Shown: in pieces, positions 39,594 to 50,227 of the stretch
How the letters are laid out: every line of letters starts with the position of its first letter
Position numbering within the stretch: the first letter of the stretch is position 1
NCBI RefSeq assembly: GCF_902726545.1
Contig: NZ_CACVAD010000001.1
Span: 62,001-126,000 of the forward strand
DNA length: 64,000 nucleotides
Direction: 5' to 3'
Source: Yersinia artesiana
Lineage (GTDB): Bacteria; Pseudomonadota; Gammaproteobacteria; Enterobacterales; Enterobacteriaceae
The notes under the pieces: generated by a model
Told to the model about the DNA's origin: nothing
Seen by the model: the letters and a program-made list of their open reading frames with translations, nothing else
The model's database searches: none
Translations under genes and position numbers: made by a program

Positions 39594-42500
39594 TCATTGT
39601 TCAGCTAATATCGATGGCAATGTTGGTATTTCATTTGCAAAACCGCGCAAACCAACCACGTGTACATGCTCATGATTTTGGAAGACTTTTCGCACCAGCT
39701 TATAGGTAGTCCCTTTTTCTGGGCTGATATTCTCTGGCGCAGCAATAATTAATTGCATTTCCAGCCGCTCACACAACTCAAATAATGTTGCGATAGATTT
39801 TGCATCCAAGCGCGCAGCTTCATCAAGGAACAGCAAGCGGCACGGCGAAATATCTTTACCGCGTAAACGGCGCGATTCTTCTTCCCAGCTCTGTACCACC
39901 ATCACCAGAATAGACATACCGGTACCGATAGCCTCACCGGTAGACAGTGCGCCACTCTCGGCACGTAACCAGCCATCTGCACCACGGTTAACTTCGACTT
40001 CCAGCTCTAAATAGTTACGATAATCAAGCAACTCCTCACCAATGGTTTGCGGCAAACGCTGCCCCATATCCATTTGTGGGTTCAGGCGCTGATACAGTTT
40101 CGCCAGTGCTTCGGAGAAGGTCAGGCGGTTACTGTTGAACAAGTCCTGATGTTGCTCTTGTTGTTCAGACAGCACATCCAGCAAGGTCGCATGAGCTTCG
40201 CGCACATTCACATTCAGCCGCACACTCTTAACCTGGCCGAATGATACCGCTTGCAAGCCCTGATTCAGCATGCGAATCCGGTTCTGCTCGCGCTGAATGG
40301 TTTTACGAATGATATTCGACACACTTTTCGAACTGATCGCCAGTTTCTGTTCGCGGGCGGTCAATTCTTCGGTCAAACGGCCCAGTTCAATTTCCATTTG
40401 CTCAATGGCTTCGACTGGATCATCAGTGCGGATAATATCCTGACGGATACGCTCACGCAGATGCTGATACACCGCAATATAGAACTGGATTTTGCGCTCA
40501 GGCCGTTTGGGATCTTCAGACATGCGCAGCACATCGCGCAAATGTTCGTTATCCGCGACCGCCAGACGCAATGCCCCCAGCGCCTTATCCGACATAGAAC
40601 GCAGCTCGTCGCCATCCATATAGGCCAGCTCTCGGCGATGCAAACGGCGCTCAACACCATTATCTTTCACCATACGCATTACTGCACACCAGCCCGCTTT
40701 CGCATTAACCACCTGCTCGCGGATCTGATGATAATCTCGCTCCAGTTTACGCAATTTTTTCTGCAAACTGTCCATCTCGGCTTCACAGAAGGTCAGTTGT
40801 TTTTCTAACTGATTACGGCGCGAACGGTTGGTGCTTAGTGCGGCATGCAGTTCATCGCGGCGGGCGCGGGCGCGGGCTTCAGCATCGGCATCAGCCTGAA
40901 CGCCAATGTCCACCAGCTCCTGACTCAACTCTTTGAGCATGTCACGTTTGGCATCATATGAACTTTTCAATGACGCCAGCACTTGATTGTATTGGGTAAA
41001 CTGCGCCTGATATTGACGTAACTGCTCACGGGCGCGAGTACGCTCTGCTTCTGCCTGTTCCAGGCGCTGACGCAGTTTATCATTCAAATCAGAGTTTTCA
41101 GTCAACATGCCCGCGGAGTCGGTATAACCAAAGTGCGCGCGGCGCTGCACCACTTCAACTAAAGCAAATGCTTGCTGCTTGGCCTGGCGTTGACTGTTCT
41201 GCGCCTGCGCATAGTTCTCTTTTAACTGCTCGTGTTGCTGCGGGTCGCTTTGCAACACCGCCAACAGCGGTTCAAGTTTAGTCAGGGCCGCACCGTGTTT
41301 CTGGATATGACGCGCCGCCTCTTGTGCTTCTGCCAGCTCTTCGGTAATTTCTTCAACACGGTCAGTCAAGGTATCATCAAGCAGTAATGAAACCAGTGGG
41401 ATCAAACGGTTAAGGGCAGAAATACCCTCTTTGGCTTGTTCAAATTGCTGACGTTGTTGCTGGTTTCTTTCTTCATGCGCGTTCAGAGCGCGTTCGATTT
41501 CACCACGGCGGGTATTCAGCAGTCGAATTTCAGCTTCCGGATCAGAATCGAATGCCACCCCCAGATGCGAACCAATAAACCGGCTGAATGCCTGATGTAA
41601 ACGTTGTGTTTTCTGCACATCAAACGACAGTGTTGCATAGCGCTCTGCCAGGCTATCACGTTCTTGATACAGCGCTTCCAGTCGATTTTCACGGGCTGCA
41701 CGGCCAAACAGTGGCACTTCGGGATAGCGGGAGTAACGCCATTGGCGATCAGCAATTTTCACCACCACCGCTTTTTCAAGTTCTTCGACGGCAAAAACAC
41801 TGTCATCAAATGACTGCGGGTCCCCTTCGATGAGATACAAATCTTCCGGGCAATCTTCCAGCCCTGCCAATTGGTCGCGTACCAGCGACAAATCCGGCAC
41901 CACGATACCGTGGCGAGACGGGCCATACAGCGCGGAGAAGTATGGCGCATCATCAAGAGTCACATCGTCGTAAATCTCGGATAACAGCACGCCGCCAAAA
42001 CGCTCGGCCAGCGCAATCATCCGTGAATCTTCAGCACCACTTGGTTGGCTCAGGCGCTCAATTTGTGCATCAATTGCGCGCTTGGTTGCCGCCACTTCGT
42101 CACGTTCGACGGTGGTTTCACGCTCGCGCTCCAGCAACTGCTGCATATATTCCGTCACTTGACGGCTGTCTTCCAGCGCTTCACCGCTCTGCTCACTCAG
42201 TTGGCTCAGGGCATCTTGCGCCGCCAGCCAAACCGGAGCGCGCGCCGTCAATTCCTGGATTTTGAGCTTAATTTGATCGAGTTCCTGACGCATTTCCATG
42301 CGCCGCTCGCCAGCATCACTAACACTGAGGGAAAGCTCTTCAACCTGTGATTCTAATTCACGTTGCAGTTCTTCCAGTTCTTCCGGCTGATAGGCTTGCC
42401 CCTGACGTTTGCAGAACTCTTGCAATAAACGCTCGGCGTCCTGCTGGGCGCGTAGTCGCTGCTCCAGCTCAGACAAACGCATGCGCAGTGGCTGAACTCG

Positions 42501-44039
42501 CTCGGCCAAATGTTGTTGTGACGGCCAATCACGCAATAATTCGCGGGCAGTTTGCCAGGCCTCACTGCGGCTAACCTGACCGGCGATGCTCACCACCAAC
42601 TGATAGGCTTGCTCAAACTGGCTGTGTGCGGCATCAGCAACACTCAGTTTTTGCTCAAGCTGCAATAACGCCTCGGTGGCTTCCTGCTCTTTGGCCTGGA
42701 AAGTTTCCAGCCAATCTTCGGCGTTATCCGCCGTTAACTCAGGTAACTGGCACAACTCACGAGCACGTTCCAGCGCTTGTAATGCTTGCTGATACTGAAT
42801 GGCGCGGGTCTGCTGAACATCCAGCGCTTGCTGATAATCAGCTAACTGGCTTTTCAGCTCATCCACTTCCAACTCAGCGGCTTCGGCACGAGCTTCGTTA
42901 TCAGCCTGCTGCTCGCTGGCCTCAGCAACAACTTCATTTTGCTCTTCCAGCCGATAAGTTAGCTCTTCCAAATCACTTTGGTAGCGCTCGATTTTTTCTT
43001 GCTGGCGCATCGCGGTTTGCACCAGACTCAGGTGGTCACTGGCGGCCTGATAATCCGTTTCAAGATCAGACTCCGCCCCACTTTGCTCGGCTAATTCGCG
43101 GGACATCTCAACATGGCGATACTGTTCAGTCACCAGTTGTTTCCGGCTGGCCAGCAACTCGCGGCGCAACACCAAAGCGCCGTCAAGATGAATACGCCGC
43201 TCATTGGCATGGCGCATATAGTCAGCGGCAACGTAGGACGTCGCTTCGGAAATCAAATGTTTAAACAGGTCACGGTCAGACTGGGTAACACGTATAGCCT
43301 CAAGGGTCATGCGGTTTTCGCGCAATGCCGCTTCCATATCCTGGAAAGCTTTACGTACGCCGCTGTTTTCTGGCAATAAATAGTCGCGCAGCGAGCGAGT
43401 AATCGCGCTGGAAATACCGCCGTACAATGAGGCTTCAATCAAACGATAAAATTTGCTGCGGTCAGCAGAAGAGCGCAGACGTTTTGGAATCACACCCAAA
43501 TCAAACATCAATGAGTGGTAATCGGTGATGGAGTTAAATTGCTTGAACTGCACCCCTTCCATCTCTTCGACACGCTCTTTCAGCTCTTGCAATGACAACA
43601 CGCGCGCCTGGCGCTCACCGACAACCTCAGTGAGGATCTGTGTTGGTTGGATCGCCGTCGGAAGCCCTTGAATGGTAAAAGGTTTGATATCAACTTTACG
43701 GTCGCGCCCTGCGACTTGTTGCAGGCGCACCCCGACAACCACCCGCTGGTGGCGCGAGTTGACCACATCTAACGTGGAGTAACATACGCCAGCACGCAAT
43801 TTACCGTGCAGACCTTTATCACGAGAACCGCTGGTCGCACCGGCTTCGGTGGTGTTACGAAAGTGCAGCAAGGTCAAATCTGGGATCAATGCTGTGACGA
43901 AAGCCGCCATGGTGGTGGATTTACCCGCACCATTACCACCGGATAAGGTGGTGACCAATTCATCAAGATCGAAGGTTCGGGCAAAGAAGCCATTCCAGTT
44001 AACCAAGGTCAGTGAGCGAAATTTACCGCGTTCAATCAT
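39594..44039 (-). CDS. mukB: Chromosome partition protein MukB (SMC-like)
   Basis: SMC-like ATPase of the MukBEF condensin, 1481 residues (E. coli 1486). It has an N-terminal head with Walker [15 protein letters not shown] at about residue 35, two very long coiled coils around a central hinge (about 640-780), and a C-terminal head with signature [17 protein letters not shown] and Walker [13 protein letters not shown]. MukB dimers entrap DNA, organise the chromosome outside Ter and bind topoisomerase IV. MatP, also encoded in this window, excludes MukBEF from Ter. Its start overlaps the mukE stop (ATGA), giving translational coupling at the end of the cmoM-mukF-mukE-mukB operon. Confidence 0.98.
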   Translation of the reverse strand: MIERGKFRSLTLVNWNGFFARTFDLDELVTTLSGGNGAGKSTTMAAFVTALIPDLTLLHFRNTTEAGATSGSRDKGLHGKLRAGVCYSTLDVVNSRHQRVVVGVRLQQVAGRDRKVDIKPFTIQGLPTAIQPTQILTEVVGERQARVLSLQELKERVEEMEGVQFKQFNSITDYHSLMFDLGVIPKRLRSSADRSKFYRLIEASLYGGISSAITRSLRDYLLPENSGVRKAFQDMEAALRENRMTLEAIRVTQSDRDLFKHLISEATSYVAADYMRHANERRIHLDGALVLRRELLASRKQLVTEQYRHVEMSRELAEQSGAESDLETDYQAASDHLSLVQTAMRQQEKIERYQSDLEELTYRLEEQNEVVAEASEQQADNEARAEAAELEVDELKSQLADYQQALDVQQTRAIQYQQALQALERARELCQLPELTADNAEDWLETFQAKEQEATEALLQLEQKLSVADAAHSQFEQAYQLVVSIAGQVSRSEAWQTARELLRDWPSQQHLAERVQPLRMRLSELEQRLRAQQDAERLLQEFCKRQGQAYQPEELEELQRELESQVEELSLSVSDAGERRMEMRQELDQIKLKIQELTARAPVWLAAQDALSQLSEQSGEALEDSRQVTEYMQQLLERERETTVERDEVAATKRAIDAQIERLSQPSGAEDSRMIALAERFGGVLLSEIYDDVTLDDAPYFSALYGPSRHGIVVPDLSLVRDQLAGLEDCPEDLYLIEGDPQSFDDSVFAVEELEKAVVVKIADRQWRYSRYPEVPLFGRAARENRLEALYQERDSLAERYATLSFDVQKTQRLHQAFSRFIGSHLGVAFDSDPEAEIRLLNTRRGEIERALNAHEERNQQQRQQFEQAKEGISALNRLIPLVSLLLDDTLTDRVEEITEELAEAQEAARHIQKHGAALTKLEPLLAVLQSDPQQHEQLKENYAQAQNSQRQAKQQAFALVEVVQRRAHFGYTDSAGMLTENSDLNDKLRQRLEQAEAERTRAREQLRQYQAQFTQYNQVLASLKSSYDAKRDMLKELSQELVDIGVQADADAEARARARRDELHAALSTNRSRRNQLEKQLTFCEAEMDSLQKKLRKLERDYHQIREQVVNAKAGWCAVMRMVKDNGVERRLHRRELAYMDGDELRSMSDKALGALRLAVADNEHLRDVLRMSEDPKRPERKIQFYIAVYQHLRERIRQDIIRTDDPVEAIEQMEIELGRLTEELTAREQKLAISSKSVSNIIRKTIQREQNRIRMLNQGLQAVSFGQVKSVRLNVNVREAHATLLDVLSEQQEQHQDLFNSNRLTFSEALAKLYQRLNPQMDMGQRLPQTIGEELLDYRNYLELEVEVNRGADGWLRAESGALSTGEAIGTGMSILVMVVQSWEEESRRLRGKDISPCRLLFLDEAARLDAKSIATLFELCERLEMQLIIAAPENISPEKGTTYKLVRKVFQNHEHVHVVGLRGFANEIPTLPSILAEQ

Positions 44040-44764
44040 TCCTGTTCATCCTCTGCACTGTCCGTTGCATTTCTCATGGTGATGTCGTTTTCATCGCTTT
44101 CATCATGGAGTGACAGACTATTTTCGACCGCCATGGCTTCACCATCGCGGATCATGCGCAACTGAGCTTCGCGTGGGTCATCGCCACTGCGCACATCGGC
44201 ACCGAAACGGAACACCGCCTCAGTGATACGAAACTTGCTGCTGTCATTGCCCATAAAGTAGATCATGCCCAAACGGCGTAACCGGTTGAGTGAGGTGCGT
44301 ACTTTTTCCTGCAACTTCTGCTTATCTAAATCCGAACCGGTTGAGCGCTGGTTAACGAACTTCAGCAATTTGCTCTCATCGGCCAGACTCAGCAGCTCTT
44401 CGTACAACTCGTGTTGGGCGAAAATACCTTCATGAGCCAGACGTTCCGGGCTGAGATACAGATAACAAAGAATTTTACCCACCATCATGTCCAGTTCAGA
44501 TAACACTGAGCGCGGGATAAGAGTGGTAGAACGTGGCCGCAGATAGAAGAAACCTTCCGGTGCGCGAATTAACTCCACGTTATAGCGGGTATAGAACTCT
44601 TCCAGTTGCTCCTGAAAATCCATCAGGAAAGCATGATTATCCAGCTCATCAATCCCGATATGACGGCCAGCGCGCAACTGGCTATCCAGTGCCGGAAACA
44701 GTGAATTGGCTAATGCCTGAGCCAGCTTAACCGGCATGACTACTTCAATATTTGTTGATGACAT
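44036..44764 (-). CDS. mukE: Chromosome partition protein MukE
   Basis: KITE-family subunit of the MukBEF condensin, 242 residues. It shows [39 protein letters not shown] and [20 protein letters not shown], nearly identical to E. coli, with a divergent acidic C-terminal tail (DESDENDI...SAEDEQE). It binds MukF and DNA and controls MukB ATPase. The ATG at 44764 is the family start; 44 residues upstream in frame overlap mukF and are spurious. It overlaps the end of mukF by 20 bases. Confidence 0.97.
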   Translation of the reverse strand: MSSTNIEVVMPVKLAQALANSLFPALDSQLRAGRHIGIDELDNHAFLMDFQEQLEEFYTRYNVELIRAPEGFFYLRPRSTTLIPRSVLSELDMMVGKILCYLYLSPERLAHEGIFAQHELYEELLSLADESKLLKFVNQRSTGSDLDKQKLQEKVRTSLNRLRRLGMIYFMGNDSSKFRITEAVFRFGADVRSGDDPREAQLRMIRDGEAMAVENSLSLHDESDENDITMRNATDSAEDEQE

Positions 44765-46067
44765 GTGCCTGCACCTTGGCTCCGTAATCATTGATTGCCA
44801 GCCATTCGGCTGGTAACCCTGAGAAATCGGCTTCGGCCACACCAAGGCGAACTGCCTGGTCGACCAGGATACGAGCCACGTCAAAATGACGAGCACGCGG
44901 ATATTGCGCGAGGTAATCGCGCATGACGTCCCCCAAATTGAGCGGCAGTTTTTGCTGTTGATACACTAACAACGCCTCTTCAATCATGGCGGCCAACTGC
45001 TCACGGATGGCATTAAACTCTTCAAATTCCAGATCCGGTGGCAGTTCCCCTGTTACCTCTTCACTACGCAGCGACAACTCTTCATCGCGCATATCCAGCA
45101 AGCGATCTGCATTGGCATAGGTTAAGGCCCAAGGGTTATCAAAATAATTTTGCACTGATTGGCGCAGGCGCTGGGCGAATACCCGGTTTTTATCCATATC
45201 AATCGCTGTACGGATAAATTTATGCACATGGCGGTCATAGCCAATCCACAGATCAATCGCCTGCTGACCCCAACTGATAATACGGTCAAGTTTACTTTGT
45301 AAATCAAAGACCAATTTATCAACCAGCTCCAAACCCGCATTGCCGATGGTAGCTTCTTGAATACGCAATAAATTCGCCTGAAGCTTATCACCTGCCGCTT
45401 CCAGCGTATCTTGTAGTTCGCGCAGTGTGCCGGAGGTTTCTGACAGCAGCATTTCACAACTGGCAATGGCGGCACGCCAATCCTGATTCAGCAGTGCCGC
45501 GATATCTTCTTTGACGCTATGCTGCTGCTCGTCCATCAAGCGCTGTGTCATATCGATACTGTCAAAGATTTCAGCAACTGAATATTTAAGTGGGGCAAAG
45601 ACATTACGGTGCCAGTGGAATTCGTCACCGCCCTCTTCGGCCGCTTCGGCAGCCCGTTGCAGCTCTTGCGCCACAATCGATAACTGCATAGATAACCGCA
45701 GAGTGGAAAACTCACGTTGGCGGATATAGTAATCGGTGATACCAATGCCCAATGGAGTCAGGCGATAAATAGCATTGCCATCGGCCATTTCGCTGGTAAA
45801 GCGGTTAAGCAAACGCTGGCGCACCATATCATTGATGGCATTATTAGCGCGCACTGCCACGGTTTCGGTGGTTTGTTCAAAACCTTTGCTGACGTGACGA
45901 AATGCATCAACCAACTCGCCTTCGCTCATTTCACCGTCCAGCCGCTCACCGTTTAAGGTAGCAATAGCCATAAGAAAGGCCAAACGCTCTGTTGGCAGAG
46001 TAATCGAAAAATCATTTTTCCGCGCCCAGGCGACCAGTTCGGGTACTGTCTGGGAAAATTCACTCAT
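44745..46067 (-). CDS. mukF: Chromosome partition protein MukF (kleisin)
   Basis: Kleisin subunit of MukBEF, 440 residues like E. coli. The N-terminal winged-helix dimerisation domain (about 1-115) is followed by a helical middle region that contacts the MukB neck. The C-terminal winged helix (about 330-440) binds the MukB head. Family stretches include [20 protein letters not shown] and [20 protein letters not shown]. It starts in an ATGA overlap with the cmoM stop. Confidence 0.97.
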   Translation of the reverse strand: MSEFSQTVPELVAWARKNDFSITLPTERLAFLMAIATLNGERLDGEMSEGELVDAFRHVSKGFEQTTETVAVRANNAINDMVRQRLLNRFTSEMADGNAIYRLTPLGIGITDYYIRQREFSTLRLSMQLSIVAQELQRAAEAAEEGGDEFHWHRNVFAPLKYSVAEIFDSIDMTQRLMDEQQHSVKEDIAALLNQDWRAAIASCEMLLSETSGTLRELQDTLEAAGDKLQANLLRIQEATIGNAGLELVDKLVFDLQSKLDRIISWGQQAIDLWIGYDRHVHKFIRTAIDMDKNRVFAQRLRQSVQNYFDNPWALTYANADRLLDMRDEELSLRSEEVTGELPPDLEFEEFNAIREQLAAMIEEALLVYQQQKLPLNLGDVMRDYLAQYPRARHFDVARILVDQAVRLGVAEADFSGLPAEWLAINDYGAKVQAHVINKY

Positions 46068-46849
46068 AATGGGTCCTTCAGATTCGGCTTAAACGCCATA
46101 ACATGCACGTAGCGCCCCAAACTGATAAAGGGCTCCTGCCGGCAATAGCGCTGTTCCAACGCCAATAATTCAGCAAACTCATCAACTTGTTGCTGTTTAT
46201 TTTTCATGTAATCGTGAAACACCCGCACTCCCGTCTTACCGCTAATGGATAAACCCATTTGCTCAAGCCAACCATATACCGTCGGGGGATCTAAAGGGTA
46301 TTGCGGCGACAATGAGCGCTGCCGACGTCTTTTAACGCCCGGTATCGCCAATTGAAAGTTACCTAATACCGCATTACGCATCACCAGTCCATTGGCATTG
46401 AAAAACATCAACGACAATGCACCACCTGGGTTTAGCGCATTAAAAAGTATTTGCAGAACTTGTTGTGGCTCTGCAATCCATTCTAAAACCGCATGGAACA
46501 ATATCAGATCAACGGGCTGTTCTAAATGTTGGGTGATGTCCTGAGCCGCACTTTGTACAAATTGCATGTTGTGGCTCACACCTTTTTCTTCAGCCGCAAC
46601 TTTTGCACGCTGGATCATCTCAGCAGACAGGTCACATAATAGAACCTGATGGCCCAATGCCGCCAATTGGCAAGCCATATGCCCTTCACCACCACCTGCA
46701 TCTAAGATCCGTAACGGGCGTTGCGGCAACTGCGCTAGCAGCCCGGTGATATCTTGCCACACCACCGCCTGACGGATCATTCCCTTCGTCGTACCGTAGA
46801 TATTGCGTGAGAACTTCTCGGCAATATCATCGAAATTGCGATCCTGCAT
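46064..46849 (-). CDS. cmoM: tRNA 5-carboxymethoxyuridine methyltransferase CmoM
   Basis: SAM-dependent methyltransferase (formerly SmtA), 261 residues, that methylates cmo5U34 of certain tRNAs to mcmo5U. SAM motif I is [17 protein letters not shown] and the acidic loop is [32 protein letters not shown] and RVFHDYMK are also typical. The ATG at 46849 gives [20 protein letters not shown], the family start, so 21 upstream residues are rejected. It is the first gene of the cmoM-mukFEB operon and diverges from elyC. Confidence 0.95.
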   Translation of the reverse strand: MQDRNFDDIAEKFSRNIYGTTKGMIRQAVVWQDITGLLAQLPQRPLRILDAGGGEGHMACQLAALGHQVLLCDLSAEMIQRAKVAAEEKGVSHNMQFVQSAAQDITQHLEQPVDLILFHAVLEWIAEPQQVLQILFNALNPGGALSLMFFNANGLVMRNAVLGNFQLAIPGVKRRRQRSLSPQYPLDPPTVYGWLEQMGLSISGKTGVRVFHDYMKNKQQQVDEFAELLALEQRYCRQEPFISLGRYVHVMAFKPNLKDPL

Positions 46850-47034
46850 GGACACTTGCTCCGCTATCACTATTGATTTGCCGCCCTGGCTTGATAGAAA
46901 CTCGCAAATCAATGGCTACAGCAAAAAGAATGGCTACCAACCTGCTATTTTGGCACAGCCTGACTTAGAATAAATCTTCTTGGCCCGTAATCATCGCCAA
47001 ATGCCGTTTTTTCAGCCAAAAGGTCCCAGTTTTT

Positions 47035-47802
47035 ATGCTTTTTACCCTAAAAAAGTTTGTTGGCGGCTTATTAATGCCACTGCCCTTTCTGCTTATCGTT
47101 ATGGGGTTGGCGCTAATTCTATTGTGGTTTACCCGCTGGCAAAAAAGTGGCAAAACGCTTTTCGCACTCAGTTGGCTGGTATTATTGCTGATTAGCCTGC
47201 AGCCAGTCGCCGATCGCCTATTATTGCCGCTGGAAAAACAATACGCCACCTATCAGGGGAACGACCCGGTAGATTACATTGTTGTCCTCGGTGGCGGCTA
47301 CACGTTTAATCCGAATTGGCCGCCAAGTGCTAATTTATTCGCAAATAGTTTGCCGAGAGTAACGGAGGGGATCCGGCTATATCGCGCCCATCCCGACGCT
47401 AAAATGGTATTTACCGGTAGCGCTGGGCCGAACAGCCAAAGTAGTGCGAAAACAGCGGCACAGGTAGCGGAAAGTTTAGGGGTTCCGGCGGCAAATATTA
47501 TTGTATTGGAACAACCGAAAGATACTGTTGAAGAAGCGGCAGCAGTGGCAACCCTGGTGGGTGATAAACCTTTTTTGTTGGTGACGTCAGCCAGTCATTT
47601 GCCCAGAGCGATAAAATTCTTTACCGCCAAGGGGCTGCATCCGATTCCTGCCCCGGCCAATCAATTAGCCATTACTACCCCATTACATAGCTGGGAGCGC
47701 ACTATTCCAGCCGCCATCTATTTAGGTCACTCCGAGCGCGCCTGGTATGAGACATTGGGGCTATTGTGGCAAAAGTTAACGGGCAACAAAAATGATGAAT
47801 AA
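47035..47802 (+). CDS. elyC: Envelope biogenesis factor ElyC (DUF218)
   Basis: Inner-membrane protein of 255 residues with two N-terminal membrane segments (about 6-31 and 38-60) and a periplasmic DUF218 domain (YIVVLGGGYTFNP, then FTGSAGPNSQSSAKTAAQVA and TSASHLPRA). In E. coli ElyC is needed for peptidoglycan synthesis at low temperature and affects the undecaprenyl-phosphate carrier pool. It stands alone on the plus strand, converging on ycbJ with two bases between the stop codons. Confidence 0.92.
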   Translation: MLFTLKKFVGGLLMPLPFLLIVMGLALILLWFTRWQKSGKTLFALSWLVLLLISLQPVADRLLLPLEKQYATYQGNDPVDYIVVLGGGYTFNPNWPPSANLFANSLPRVTEGIRLYRAHPDAKMVFTGSAGPNSQSSAKTAAQVAESLGVPAANIIVLEQPKDTVEEAAAVATLVGDKPFLLVTSASHLPRAIKFFTAKGLHPIPAPANQLAITTPLHSWERTIPAAIYLGHSERAWYETLGLLWQKLTGNKNDE

Positions 47803-47804
47803 AG

Positions 47805-48698
47805 CTATTCTAACCAGGGTAAAAGTTGCTGTGCCGCATTATCAAATAAAGCGCGATCCAGATTACCGGTATGAATAAAACGGGAAACCAGTTCCCAAAG
47901 AGTATAGAGCCAGCGCCGCGCCACAAAAGATTCAGAAACCGGCGCTTTGCTAAGGTAGCGATAAAATAGCTGACTTGGCATGCCATCTTCACTGAGGCGG
48001 AATAGATCATACTCGCGCGGTGCCCAGAGTATTGGGCCGGGATTGAGCATCGCCAACAATTGATCACTGCGGGGGTCTTTGAGCATACTGCGCAAAGTCA
48101 AATTGCCGTGAACCAGTACCGAACTGTCGTCAAAACCGGCGAAAAGTGCATTTAACGATGCCCGCGCACGATAAAGCACTGCGCGATCATCCAACGTCAT
48201 TACCGGTGAATTCATATTCGACAGCGTGGCCCACAGCACTTCAACCCGTTGCTGATACCAACTAAACCAATCATTCTCTTGTGTGCTGTCAACATTGCCG
48301 ACACAGCCATGACTATCGATCCGGTGCCAGGCTAATACACCTTCAACTATCTGATCCATCAACGCATTCCAACGCTCCCCTGTCCGAGTGGGCGCTTCTA
48401 CCGAAACGCCACGTAGGCGCTCCATCAGCAAAATTTCTTTATAAGGGGATTGATGAGTCATGACTAAACCGTACACCGTCGGCAAGCGGATATCGCCTTC
48501 GCGCGCGAGCATTGACAATTTATAGGCCTCTTGCTGCGCAATCCCCTGACAGACATAACTCTTTGCCAACAATGGGATAGCCTGCCCCTGCTGATTATAC
48601 ATTGCATACAGGTGGGCATAGGGCTGTTCGCTGATGCGTTCAAGGCGGGTAATAGACTCCCCGAGCACGACACTCAACTCAGCTTTCAGCTGTTCCAT
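47805..48698 (-). CDS. ycbJ: YcbJ, phosphotransferase-fold protein of unknown function
   Basis: A 297-residue protein of the aminoglycoside phosphotransferase/choline kinase-like fold, the same length as E. coli YcbJ. It contains VLVHGNLTLRSMLKDPRSDQ, where the Brenner motif HxDxxxxN is altered (HGN for HGD), and LLMERLRGVSVEAP. The loss of the catalytic Asp suggests it is not an active kinase. E. coli YcbJ shows the same change, so the change is ancestral. The ATG at 48698 gives MEQLKAELSVVLGE, the family start. Its role is unknown. Confidence 0.88.
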   Translation of the reverse strand: MEQLKAELSVVLGESITRLERISEQPYAHLYAMYNQQGQAIPLLAKSYVCQGIAQQEAYKLSMLAREGDIRLPTVYGLVMTHQSPYKEILLMERLRGVSVEAPTRTGERWNALMDQIVEGVLAWHRIDSHGCVGNVDSTQENDWFSWYQQRVEVLWATLSNMNSPVMTLDDRAVLYRARASLNALFAGFDDSSVLVHGNLTLRSMLKDPRSDQLLAMLNPGPILWAPREYDLFRLSEDGMPSQLFYRYLSKAPVSESFVARRWLYTLWELVSRFIHTGNLDRALFDNAAQQLLPWLE

Positions 48699-48845
48699 AA
48701 GGCTTTGTCCGATTATCTGACGAAATAGATAATTCATAATGAGATGATGGGCTGAATATTTCCAGAATGCAGATCAAATAACATCCACAATAAAAATCAA
48801 ACCAGCAGGAACGGAATAGAATGGGATAAAAAAGCAGGAATAATG

Positions 48846-48870
48846 ACGCCAGACCCTATCAGTCTGGCGT
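48846..48870 (-). terminator. Terminator after kdsB
   Basis: On the minus strand a perfect nine-base-pair stem (ACGCCAGAC with GTCTGGCGT) around seven bases, 17 bases after the kdsB stop, followed by CATTATTCC. The T-tract is poor. Confidence 0.65.
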
Positions 48871-48887
48871 AGGGATCTGAGCAATAA

Positions 48888-49640
48888 TTACTTATTGAGC
48901 ATAATGGCTCTAACTCTGTCTAAATCTTCTTGAGTATCAACGCCAACTGCCGGCACCGCTTTTGCTACAGCTACGTGAATTTTCTCACCGTACCACAACA
49001 CGCGCAACTGCTCTAACAGCTCAATTTGCTCAAGTTGACTCGGTGCCCAATTAACGTAACGGCGCACAAAGCCGGCGCGATAAGCATAAATACCAATATG
49101 ACGTAAGAAGCAATTACCAATGGTTTCTTTAGACTGCGCAAAGCGCTCTCTTTCCCACGGGATAGTTGCGCGCGAGAAATACAGCGCATAGCCTTGTGCA
49201 TCCATCACCACTTTCACGGCATTAGGGTTAAAGGCTTCCTCACTGCTTTCAATCGGCACAGCCAATGTTGCCATGCCCGCACTGGAGGCAGCCAAATTAT
49301 CTGCAACCTGGCGGATAATCATTGGTGGCACCAGTGGCTCATCCCCTTGCACATTGACGATAATGTCATCATCAGCAAAACCATAGCGTTCAATGACTTC
49401 AGCCAAGCGCTCGGTACCAGATTGATGATCGGCACGGGTCAGACACACTTCGCCGCCCGCCGCCTCAACCGCTTTCACCACTTCCGGATGGTCTGTTGCC
49501 ACAATCACCCGAGAAGCACCTGACTCCAACGCTCGCTCCATCACATGTACCACCATCGGTTTGCCAGCGATATCCGCCAGTGGCTTACCTGGTAGACGGG
49601 TTGAAGCATAACGGGCGGGAATTATAGCAATGAAACTCAT
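48888..49640 (-). CDS. kdsB: 3-deoxy-manno-octulosonate cytidylyltransferase
   Basis: Activates Kdo to CMP-Kdo for the lipopolysaccharide inner core. The 250-residue enzyme has the nucleotide-binding [19 protein letters not shown]-terminus, the [16 protein letters not shown] and [12 protein letters not shown] segments, and [12 protein letters not shown] at the end. The start overlaps the ycaR stop (ATGA). In E. coli the run msbA-lpxK-ycaQ-ycaR-kdsB is continuous; here ycaR-kdsB is separated from msbA-lpxK by 3 kb of other genes. Confidence 0.97.
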   Translation of the reverse strand: MSFIAIIPARYASTRLPGKPLADIAGKPMVVHVMERALESGASRVIVATDHPEVVKAVEAAGGEVCLTRADHQSGTERLAEVIERYGFADDDIIVNVQGDEPLVPPMIIRQVADNLAASSAGMATLAVPIESSEEAFNPNAVKVVMDAQGYALYFSRATIPWERERFAQSKETIGNCFLRHIGIYAYRAGFVRRYVNWAPSQLEQIELLEQLRVLWYGEKIHVAVAKAVPAVGVDTQEDLDRVRAIMLNK

Positions 49641-49819
49641 GCGTGTTTCTCATCAATTGACAGTGGACGGGCTTCATTTTCTAACAATACCGGGATGCCA
49701 TCACGCACCGGGTAAGCCAGATTGTCAGCTTTGCATACCAATTCAAGGTTTTCTTTATTGAAGTACAACTTACCGTTGCAGACAGGACAGGCAACGATTT
49801 CGAGTAAACGGTGGTCCAT
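49637..49819 (-). CDS. ycaR: YcaR (UPF0434/Trm112-like) small zinc-ribbon-type protein
   Basis: A 60-residue protein starting [20 protein letters not shown] with one CxxC pair, as in E. coli YcaR and Trm112-like proteins. Its function is not established; family members may act as small partners of other enzymes. The ATG at 49819 has GGAGGATGT before it. It is translationally coupled to kdsB. Confidence 0.93.
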   Translation of the reverse strand: MDHRLLEIVACPVCNGKLYFNKENLELVCKADNLAYPVRDGIPVLLENEARPLSIDEKHA

Positions 49820-50001
49820 ACATCCTCCAAAATGGAGTTCAGCCAGCAGGAAAGTGGTCGAGGATACCATATCCGCCGATGCAGGTTAACTGCGTCGATA
49901 CCATCACGTATATCAGGTATTGATAACAAAGAGTTATGTTAATCAATCTCAAGATAAGTAAATACAACCCACGGCCGGGATAATAAATGTTGGTTTTGTT
50001 A

Positions 50002-50030
50002 TTGATATGTTGAATTTCGAGGAGTATTAT
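50002..50030 (+). promoter_or_regulatory. Strong sigma70-type promoter of a candidate small transcript
   Basis: TTGATA at 50002-50007 and TATTAT at 50025-50030 are separated by an optimal 17 bp; five of six bases match consensus in each hexamer. Initiation is predicted near 50037, directly at the CRP site. No long gene starts downstream on this strand. Confidence 0.65.
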
Positions 50031-50032
50031 TT

Positions 50033-50048
50033 TGTGACTGACATCACA
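50033..50048 (+). promoter_or_regulatory. Consensus CRP-binding site overlapping the predicted start site
   Basis: TGTGACTGACATCACA fits TGTGA-N6-TCACA without a mismatch. Its centre (50040.5) lies about 4 bases after the predicted +1, a position that should repress the rightward promoter. It could in principle also act on a leftward promoter toward ycaR. Confidence 0.75.
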
Positions 50049-50071
50049 CAATTATGTACATCGAGTAAGAA

Positions 50072-50122
50072 ATGAAAGTATTCCATAAAATCATTGCGCT
50101 GTTTGCTAACTTCAGCAACTAA
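50072..50122 (+). CDS. Candidate 16-residue amphipathic peptide
   Basis: The frame reads MKVFHKIIALFANFSN and stops with TAA. Residues V3, F4, I7, I8, F11 and F14 fall on one helical face, with K2, H5, K6, N13 and N16 on the other, so an amphipathic membrane-surface helix is plausible. GAGTAA lies six bases before the ATG. It begins about 35 nt into the predicted transcript. I do not recognise a named homologue; translation is inferred only. Confidence 0.4.
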   Translation: MKVFHKIIALFANFSN

Positions 50123-50189
50123 ACCGCAAAAAACAAATAGAAGCACCTGCAAAAAGGCCCGGCGGCAGAAAAAACTGTCGAACAGAGGC

Positions 50190-50227
50190 AAAAAAACTAA
50201 CGGCTACCCTTGGGTAGCCGTTTGCTT
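50190..50227. terminator. Bidirectional terminator between the small transcript and the cold-shock gene
   Basis: A perfect 11-bp stem (AACGGCTACCC with GGGTAGCCGTT) and a two-base loop. The minus strand has a long T-run (TTTTTTT) after it, ending the cold-shock mRNA. The plus strand has TTTGCTT, enough for the rightward transcript. Confidence 0.88.

Larger units (their letters stand above)
50037..50227 (+). ncRNA. Candidate CRP-controlled small RNA (about 190 nt, possibly dual-function)
   Basis: The predicted transcript runs from the start site near 50037 to the T-rich tail of the hairpin at 50199-50222. It carries a 16-codon reading frame and then an A-rich unstructured stretch (50123-50198) of the kind that Hfq can bind. 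In layout it recalls E. coli AzuCR, a CRP-repressed short RNA that encodes a small amphipathic protein. No sequence homology to AzuCR is claimed. All of this is prediction. Confidence 0.45.

Noticed and set aside
40251-43264. Long plus-strand frames (185 and 212 codons) opposite mukB
   Set aside because: MukB's sense frame is fully conserved; the antisense products are Gln/His/Arg/Pro-rich compositional shadows without start signals.
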